Origin: Leptospiraceae bacterium
GTDB taxonomy: Bacteria; Spirochaetota; Leptospiria; Leptospirales; Leptospiraceae
Length of the DNA stretch: 10,730 nucleotides
NCBI GenBank assembly: GCA_027485405.1
Contig: JAIXRB010000098.1
Coordinates: 1-10,730 of the forward strand
Direction of reading: 5' to 3'
Shown here: piece by piece, positions 6,603 to 10,730 of the stretch
How positions within the stretch are numbered: position 1 is the stretch's first letter
How the letters are laid out: each line of letters begins with the position of its first letter
Position numbers and translations under genes: made by a program
The notes under the pieces: model-generated
What the model saw: only the letters and a program-made list of their open reading frames with translations
Database searches by the model: none
What the model was told of the DNA's origin: nothing

Positions 6603-6947
6603 TCATTCATCCAAACTAGCCTTCTGGATTTGAATCGGTCGGTCGATCATCCCCACTCGGTAGATCCTTAAGAATCCTAAGCCAGGCAATTCCGTTTTAT
6701 CCACAAAGACCACTTTGGCGATCTTTTGCAAAGGAAACTTCATTTCTGATTTGATTGAAAATAGATCTTTCAATCGAAAATGCTCCCGAGTGATTTCAAT
6801 TTCATTGTTGAATGGAGAGATACAGGAACCTAGAATGGATTTCTATAAGACCTGAGAAAGTCGTAGCCTTTTCTGCCCATCTGCAACACCCCTAATCCGA
6901 ATTTTGGTGCGTTCATGAATTTCAATTTTGTAGAGTAATAAATGCAA
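6603..6947 (-). pseudogene. Decayed gene with bacterial-PH-like tail, broken by one TAG
   Basis: On the minus strand one frame is open from 6947 to a stop at 6605-6603 apart from a single TAG at 6845-6843. The part before it (34 codons from a TTG, preceded directly by TAA) reads YKIEIHERTKIRIRG... and has coding character. The part after it (79 codons) contains EIEITREHFRLKDLFSIKSE, then MKFPLQKIAKVVFVDK and GLGFLRIYRVGMIDRPIQI. This resembles the strand pattern of bacterial PH domains, in which an 'F(S)..S...IPL..I..V' element precedes a 'GFGTLRI' strand. There is no ribosome site and no plausible N-terminus upstream, so it looks like a 5'-truncated gene with a nonsense mutation. A short real ORF starting inside the second half cannot be excluded. 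Confidence 0.45.
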
Positions 6948-6972
6948 TTAGACATAAAACTGCTATTCAACT

Positions 6973-7022
6973 ACCAATTCGGCGCTTTGCGCTTCATATG
7001 TAAAATTGGAATTAGAATTGGT
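6973..7022. repeat. Inverted repeat with inner GC hairpin downstream of second ATPase gene
   Basis: ACCAATTC (6973-6980) pairs with GAATTGGT (7015-7022). Inside lies the short hairpin GCGC-TTT-GCGC (6982-6992). It follows the second ATPase gene on the minus strand, but no T-run accompanies it, so a terminator call is weak. It may simply be a 3' RNA structure. Confidence 0.3.
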
Positions 7023-7049
7023 TTCTCTTTGGGATTGGAGTGTAGCTGA

Positions 7050-8234
7050 TTAGAAAAGCTGTGAGAGAAAGAATTCCTGATACGGCATAGCCATGATTTG
7101 ATGGCTAAGCTTTTCAGGTCTTTGAACATTGCAGATGAGGAATCCCTGTTTTGATTGTGGATGCTCCTTTAGAAAGGTTTGAAGATGGACTGTATCTTTA
7201 GTAGAAGGTTTGTCAGTGTATTTCACTTCGATGGGTATCAAACTTTTACCTATTTCTAAAAGAAAATCAACTTCCGGACCATCGGGATCTCTCCAAAAAG
7301 AAAGCTTTGCGCGTGGGATGCGATTTCGAATGGTGCGAATGAGTTCAGTTCCTATGAAATTTTCAAAAATTTGACCAAGTCGATCTCTGCTTGGTGGCCA
7401 TGCTTCTCGACTAGCGATTCTTGCGACTCCCAGGTCAAAGAATAAAAACTTAGGAGACTTTGTTAGTTTTTTTCTAACATTGCTTTTGGTGTATGGTTCA
7501 ATCCTCTCCACAATCAATGTGTCTTCCAGAATTTGATAGTAATCGGCAATAGTACTATGTGAAACTCCGATTTCTCTCGAAATATTTCGAAAATTGCATA
7601 TTCGCCCCGACTCGGCAGCAGCTAGTTCTAGAAATTTGCCAAATGCTGGTAAGTTTCGAACGAGAGCCTCAGAACGAATCTCTTCTTCCAAATAGCTTTC
7701 GACATATGATACTAATATTCTCTCTTTGCTCTCTGTTGTTTCCTCAAGTACGATTCCAGGCAGGGTTCCAAAAGAAAGTATCGATTCCAAAGAAACATTT
7801 TCTATTTCGCTCAGCATAAATGGATCTAACCTTAGATTGATTAGCCTTCCTGGAAGCAAATTGATATTAGATGTTCTTTTTATTTTCCGAGCGGACGAAC
7901 CTGAAAGTAGGAATCTGGCCACCTTCTGGTCTAGAAAATACTGTATAGGATCTAAAAGACTTGGAACTTTTTGGATCTCGTCGATGAAAACCAAGGGATT
8001 TTTCTTTTTTGAATGGAGAGCCTGAATTTCTCGCACTAGAGAATCTGGATCTCTTTCATATTTTTGTCGTAGTCCAGGTATTAGCAAAGAAATCGAAAAA
8101 TCTACAGCAATCTGCGAAAGTAAGGTTGTTTTTCCAGTCTGCCTTGGTCCAAGAAGAACTATGCTCTTGCCTTTTCCTATAGCTTCTTCAATTGTTTCTT
8201 GAAGGATTCTAGATCTGTATCCCATAAGCTCCAT
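7050..8234 (-). CDS. AAA ATPase with C-terminal DUF4143 domain (second copy)
   Basis: This 394-residue protein has the same architecture as the ATPase at 4334-5500 but is on the opposite strand and only distantly similar. Walker A is GPRQTGKTT (residues 29-37) and Walker B is LVFIDEIQK (D85-E86). LLSGSSARK (109-117) is the sensor-1 region. A winged-helix-like linker, ISREIGVSHSTIADYYQILE (218-237), is characteristic of the group. The C-terminal nuclease-like core is GPEVDFLLE (D323) ... PIEVKYTDK (E336, K338). Two starts are possible: ATG 8234 and ATG 8225. The second has GGAG only three bases before it, and the first has no clear ribosome site. A good -10 (TATAAT) lies about 30 bases upstream. 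Family members are often scattered and multi-copy in genomes; their function is not established, and neither copy here sits next to an obvious partner. Confidence 0.9.
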   Translation of the reverse strand: MELMGYRSRILQETIEEAIGKGKSIVLLGPRQTGKTTLLSQIAVDFSISLLIPGLRQKYERDPDSLVREIQALHSKKKNPLVFIDEIQKVPSLLDPIQYFLDQKVARFLLSGSSARKIKRTSNINLLPGRLINLRLDPFMLSEIENVSLESILSFGTLPGIVLEETTESKERILVSYVESYLEEEIRSEALVRNLPAFGKFLELAAAESGRICNFRNISREIGVSHSTIADYYQILEDTLIVERIEPYTKSNVRKKLTKSPKFLFFDLGVARIASREAWPPSRDRLGQIFENFIGTELIRTIRNRIPRAKLSFWRDPDGPEVDFLLEIGKSLIPIEVKYTDKPSTKDTVHLQTFLKEHPQSKQGFLICNVQRPEKLSHQIMAMPYQEFFLSQLF

Positions 8235-8259
8235 TTTCGGCGAATTTGGAGCCTAGGTC

Positions 8260-8272
8260 AACCAGAATTATA
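8260..8272 (-). promoter_or_regulatory. Possible -10 element for the second ATPase gene
   Basis: A consensus TATAAT lies on the minus strand at 8272-8267, in the 77-base gap after the GST gene, with a predicted start of transcription near 8260 and a leader of about 25-35 bases. No good -35 hexamer is seen at 16-18 bases, so this is tentative. Confidence 0.35.
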
Positions 8273-8311
8273 CACTCGGTTGATTGCGAATGCTCAGAAC
8301 AATTCGGAACT

Positions 8312-8971
8312 CTATTTCTCAGCCATGGCTTGCATGCGTAATACTGCCTTTCTTGCCGAATTCACTTTCTTAGAGATTGGCAAGGACTCCAACATTTGCA
8401 AGTACGCTTCCATCTCAGCCCAGCCCTGGAAGAGATCACCCTTACCTAGTTTTATAAAGGTATCACGACAAAGACTTAAATGTGCAAATGCCGATAGATC
8501 AACTATGCTCAGTTTATCTCCAAATAGGAAGGGTTCAAATCTGAAATGCAATTTCATCGCTTCAACGGCATTAGAAGCAGATAGAAAACCCTTTTCCACA
8601 ATACTCTCAACAGGTTCTTTGCCTCGAAAAGCCATGTCATAACAAGGTCTAGCCGAAAGATCAATGTAGAGATCTAGAAACAATGCCCATTCTCTCAATT
8701 CGGCTCGTTTTTCAGGGGAATTGCCTATGAGACTAGGCTCTGGAACTTTTTCTTCTATAAACTCAAGGATTACATTTGATTCAAAGACAAATACTCCATC
8801 CCACTCTAAAACAGGGATCTTGCCCATAGGGGATTTGCGTCTCCACTCAGGGTCTTTTGACTTGGGGTCTGTCCGCACTTCTTCAAATTCAATGTTTTTA
8901 TACAAAAGCGCATACTTTACTTTGTTGTAATAATTTGAAATAGGAAATCCATACAATTTAACGTGGCTCAT
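8312..8971 (-). CDS. Glutathione S-transferase-like protein
   Basis: This 219-residue cytosolic GST-fold protein has an N-terminal thioredoxin-like domain (VKLYGFPISNYYNKVKYAL, then SPMGKIPVLEWD with the cis-proline P53, then FESNVILEFIEE with the E64-S65 pair that normally binds the glutathione gamma-glutamyl group). An all-helical C-terminal domain follows, with the N-capping motif LSIVDLSAFAHL. The first-helix position has S12/N13 rather than a Cys, which argues for transferase-like or binding activity rather than an omega-class thioltransferase. The substrate is unknown. The ATG overlaps the stop of the DUF971 gene as ATGA, so it is translationally coupled and is the last gene of the transporter-PSD operon. 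Confidence 0.9.
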   Translation of the reverse strand: MSHVKLYGFPISNYYNKVKYALLYKNIEFEEVRTDPKSKDPEWRRKSPMGKIPVLEWDGVFVFESNVILEFIEEKVPEPSLIGNSPEKRAELREWALFLDLYIDLSARPCYDMAFRGKEPVESIVEKGFLSASNAVEAMKLHFRFEPFLFGDKLSIVDLSAFAHLSLCRDTFIKLGKGDLFQGWAEMEAYLQMLESLPISKKVNSARKAVLRMQAMAEK

Positions 8972-9288
8972 TCGAAAGCTCCTTCCATTCCATCAGCATA
9001 CGCCCGCAGATTATCAAAAGAATAAATGCCCGTATTATGGTAATCGCTCCAAACTATTGAAATCGCATAACGTCCGACTTTTGTCCAGGAGATCAAAGAT
9101 ATCTTTTCGATATGGGAGGTTGCGGCCCCCACCTTTCCACCGTGTCCTCCACGGCAAGTGGCACATGGGCATTTCTTTCTCAGATCAAGGAGATTGTATG
9201 TATTCTGCGCTCCATCTTTCCAATCAATGTATAAATTTGTTTCATCAAATCGAATTTCTTTTGGAAAAGTTGCTAATTGAGATTGCAT
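8968..9288 (-). CDS. DUF971 protein (gamma-butyrobetaine hydroxylase-like N-terminal domain)
   Basis: This 106-residue single-domain protein has the family pattern: LLDLRKKCPCATCRGG, with C40, C42 and C45 suited to bind a metal (zinc in related folds), and IVWSDYHNTGIYSFDNLR near the C-terminus. In other bacteria this domain occurs alone or attached to Mrp/ApbC-type iron-sulfur carrier ATPases, and in eukaryotes at the N-terminus of gamma-butyrobetaine hydroxylase. Its biochemical role in the free-standing form is not established. It begins 5 bases after the PSD stop and overlaps the GST start by 4 bases, so it belongs to one operon with both. The ribosome site is weak (AAGAAG). Confidence 0.9.
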   Translation of the reverse strand: MQSQLATFPKEIRFDETNLYIDWKDGAQNTYNLLDLRKKCPCATCRGGHGGKVGAATSHIEKISLISWTKVGRYAISIVWSDYHNTGIYSFDNLRAYADGMEGAFE

Positions 9289-9293
9289 ACTTC

Positions 9294-10730
9294 TTAGACA
9301 ATAACCGGTAGTTTGACAGACTTCTTTTTGAAATTGCCAATCACTGTTCCATAGAGAATTCGATCTTCTTTTTGAATAGAGGGCAAGATGTCAAAAGTAT
9401 CATTTTCAAAGACAAGAATCACAGTCGATCCCATTTCAAAACGACCCATCTCGGATCCTTTATCGATCATAATAGATACATTTTTGTATTCAACTTCCTT
9501 CGGAAAACGAATCCAGTTGTTCGTTACAATCTTGTTATCATAAGTGACTCTGATTTTTCCAACATTGGATGCCCCCACCTTAATCACTGCTATTTTACCG
9601 TATTCTGTTTGTAAGAAGGTAATTAGGCGTTCGTTTTTAGGAAACAAACCCCGAATGTTCAGAACAGCTAGATCATTGACTGGGAAAAGCTTTCCTGGCT
9701 CATAGTAGTATCCCAAAATCTGGCCAGCAAAAGGAGAATGGATTCGATGATAGTCTTGGGGAGATAAGTAGAAAGTTATGTATTTACCGTTCGTGAAACT
9801 TTGGTAATACTTTTCAGAACCTAGTAGTTCTTTTACTGAATAATCGATCCCTTTTGCTTGGATGATTGTACTCTGGCTGATATCTCCAAAACTTGTGATC
9901 CGAGAATCCGTTGGGCTAACCACTGCGTTTGCCGCCGAATCAATGATTCTTGCCTCAGCTCGCAACGCTCTAGTAAAGAATTGGTTGAGAGAGGCATACT
10001 CCCAGATCTCCATCTCAGCCTCTTCTACTTTGATCTTGTAAGCTTTCGCAAAGGTTTTTAAAATAGGAATCATTACGAAGCGAGGTAGCTTCAAAGTCGA
10101 AAAATAACCAAAGAGCTTTGAAATAAGGTTTTTTGGTAATAGAGTGAGAAACAAAAGATAGATGTCTTTGATAATTTCATATCTTGCCCCAGACTCAGAT
10201 AGGTATCTTTGGAGCTCAAGCTTCGCTTGCTTACCCAAAAGAAGAAGAGAAATCAATAGCGGTATTGCTGTGATGACCGCCATCGTATATCCAACTTGAA
10301 CGGCAATTTTATAAACATCAATTCCATAGCGAAGGTATAAGCCAGATACAGATAGAATAGTTCCAAAAAACAGAATTCGGAAGAAATTAGTGAACTTTTC
10401 CCCAAAGATATAGTAAGCGTTTTGCTCTCCTGTATAGAACCAACCCACCAAACTCAAAAGCCCGAAGGATAAAAAAGAAAGAAATAAGAGAATGGCAAAG
10501 AATGACTCTCTACTTTCCAGGATTCGTGCTGGAAATTCTTTGATAAAACTTGGCTCGATGGCTCCATAGCTATATAAAACATAACCAACCAGCGTTGCCA
10601 TAAAAAAGCCTTCTATGAAAGTAGAGACCATGTTTACCAGTCCCTGTTTGGCGGGGTAATCCGTGCGCACTACGCCCGCAACTCCAGAGGACTTTCCAAT
10701 TCCAGTCTCGGTGGACAAAAAGAATATCCC
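9294..10730 (-). CDS. AGCS-family symporter C-terminus fused to phosphatidylserine decarboxylase (5' end outside window)
   Basis: The frame is open to the right edge (codons before the TTG at 10718 read G-I-F-F), so the gene starts upstream. Residue numbers here count from that TTG. Residues 1 to about 170 match the late membrane segments of sodium:alanine/glycine symporters: STETGIGKSSGVAGVVRTDY then PAKQGLVNMVSTFIEGF, and FGLLSLVGWFYTGEQNAYYI then FG. From about 184 to 474 follows a complete phosphatidylserine decarboxylase, which makes phosphatidylethanolamine from phosphatidylserine at the membrane. It shows LNQFFTRALR, D271 (SPTDSRI), H327 (YHRIHSP) and the self-cleavage site MG-S431-T in KGSEMGRFEMGSTVILVFE. 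Autocleavage at S431 would give a pyruvoyl-bearing alpha chain of 44 residues and a beta chain carrying the transporter. The join shows no long linker or stop. The rest of the transporter must lie beyond 10730. DUF971 follows after 5 bases. Confidence 0.88.
   Translation of the reverse strand, partial: GIFFLSTETGIGKSSGVAGVVRTDYPAKQGLVNMVSTFIEGFFMATLVGYVLYSYGAIEPSFIKEFPARILESRESFFAILLFLSFLSFGLLSLVGWFYTGEQNAYYIFGEKFTNFFRILFFGTILSVSGLYLRYGIDVYKIAVQVGYTMAVITAIPLLISLLLLGKQAKLELQRYLSESGARYEIIKDIYLLFLTLLPKNLISKLFGYFSTLKLPRFVMIPILKTFAKAYKIKVEEAEMEIWEYASLNQFFTRALRAEARIIDSAANAVVSPTDSRITSFGDISQSTIIQAKGIDYSVKELLGSEKYYQSFTNGKYITFYLSPQDYHRIHSPFAGQILGYYYEPGKLFPVNDLAVLNIRGLFPKNERLITFLQTEYGKIAVIKVGASNVGKIRVTYDNKIVTNNWIRFPKEVEYKNVSIMIDKGSEMGRFEMGSTVILVFENDTFDILPSIQKEDRILYGTVIGNFKKKSVKLPVIV

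Noticed and set aside
7559..8025. Overlapping + strand open frames opposite the second ATPase
   Set aside because: These are shadows of the real minus-strand gene; no family features or ribosome sites.
9294..10718. Complete 474-residue PSD with a membrane anchor starting at TTG 10718
   Set aside because: The frame continues to the window edge and the N-terminal residues match internal AGCS motifs, so this is a truncated longer gene.

Overview
The window looks like chromosomal DNA of a spirochaete, most likely a member of the Leptospiraceae. The support is the moderate, slightly AT-rich base composition, two short-signal lipoproteins (one with a relaxed lipobox), TTG starts, and the general style of the gene set. 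This is an inference from sequence style; no marker gene fixes the genus.

Left part (1-4227, + strand): a tight operon. It holds the 3' end of an aldehyde dehydrogenase, a complete dihydroxy-acid dehydratase (ilvD, valine/isoleucine synthesis), an exported M20-family metallopeptidase lipoprotein, and a small acidic protein of unknown function. The first three genes are joined by 1-base (TAATG) and 4-base (ATGA) overlaps.

Middle part (4228-8310): an accessory-looking stretch bounded by two distantly related AAA ATPases with a C-terminal DUF4143/PD-(D/E)XK-like domain, one on each strand. Between them lie a collapsed vapBC toxin-antitoxin locus with both genes internally shortened but start, stop and overlap kept, a lipoprotein that may have a CsgG-like fold, and a decayed reading frame with a bacterial-PH-like tail broken by one TAG. 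A 24-bp perfect palindrome abuts a promoter-like sequence ahead of the first ATPase. Nested inverted repeats precede the vapB remnant.

Right part (8312-10730, - strand): a second tight operon. The leading gene runs off the window edge. It encodes the C-terminal membrane segments of a sodium:alanine/glycine symporter (AGCS family) fused in frame to a complete phosphatidylserine decarboxylase with all three catalytic residues. It is followed, 5 bases later, by a DUF971 protein, which overlaps (ATGA) a glutathione S-transferase-like protein. The AGCS-PSD fusion is the most unusual item here: a solute transporter whose C-terminus is a self-cleaving phosphatidylethanolamine-forming enzyme.
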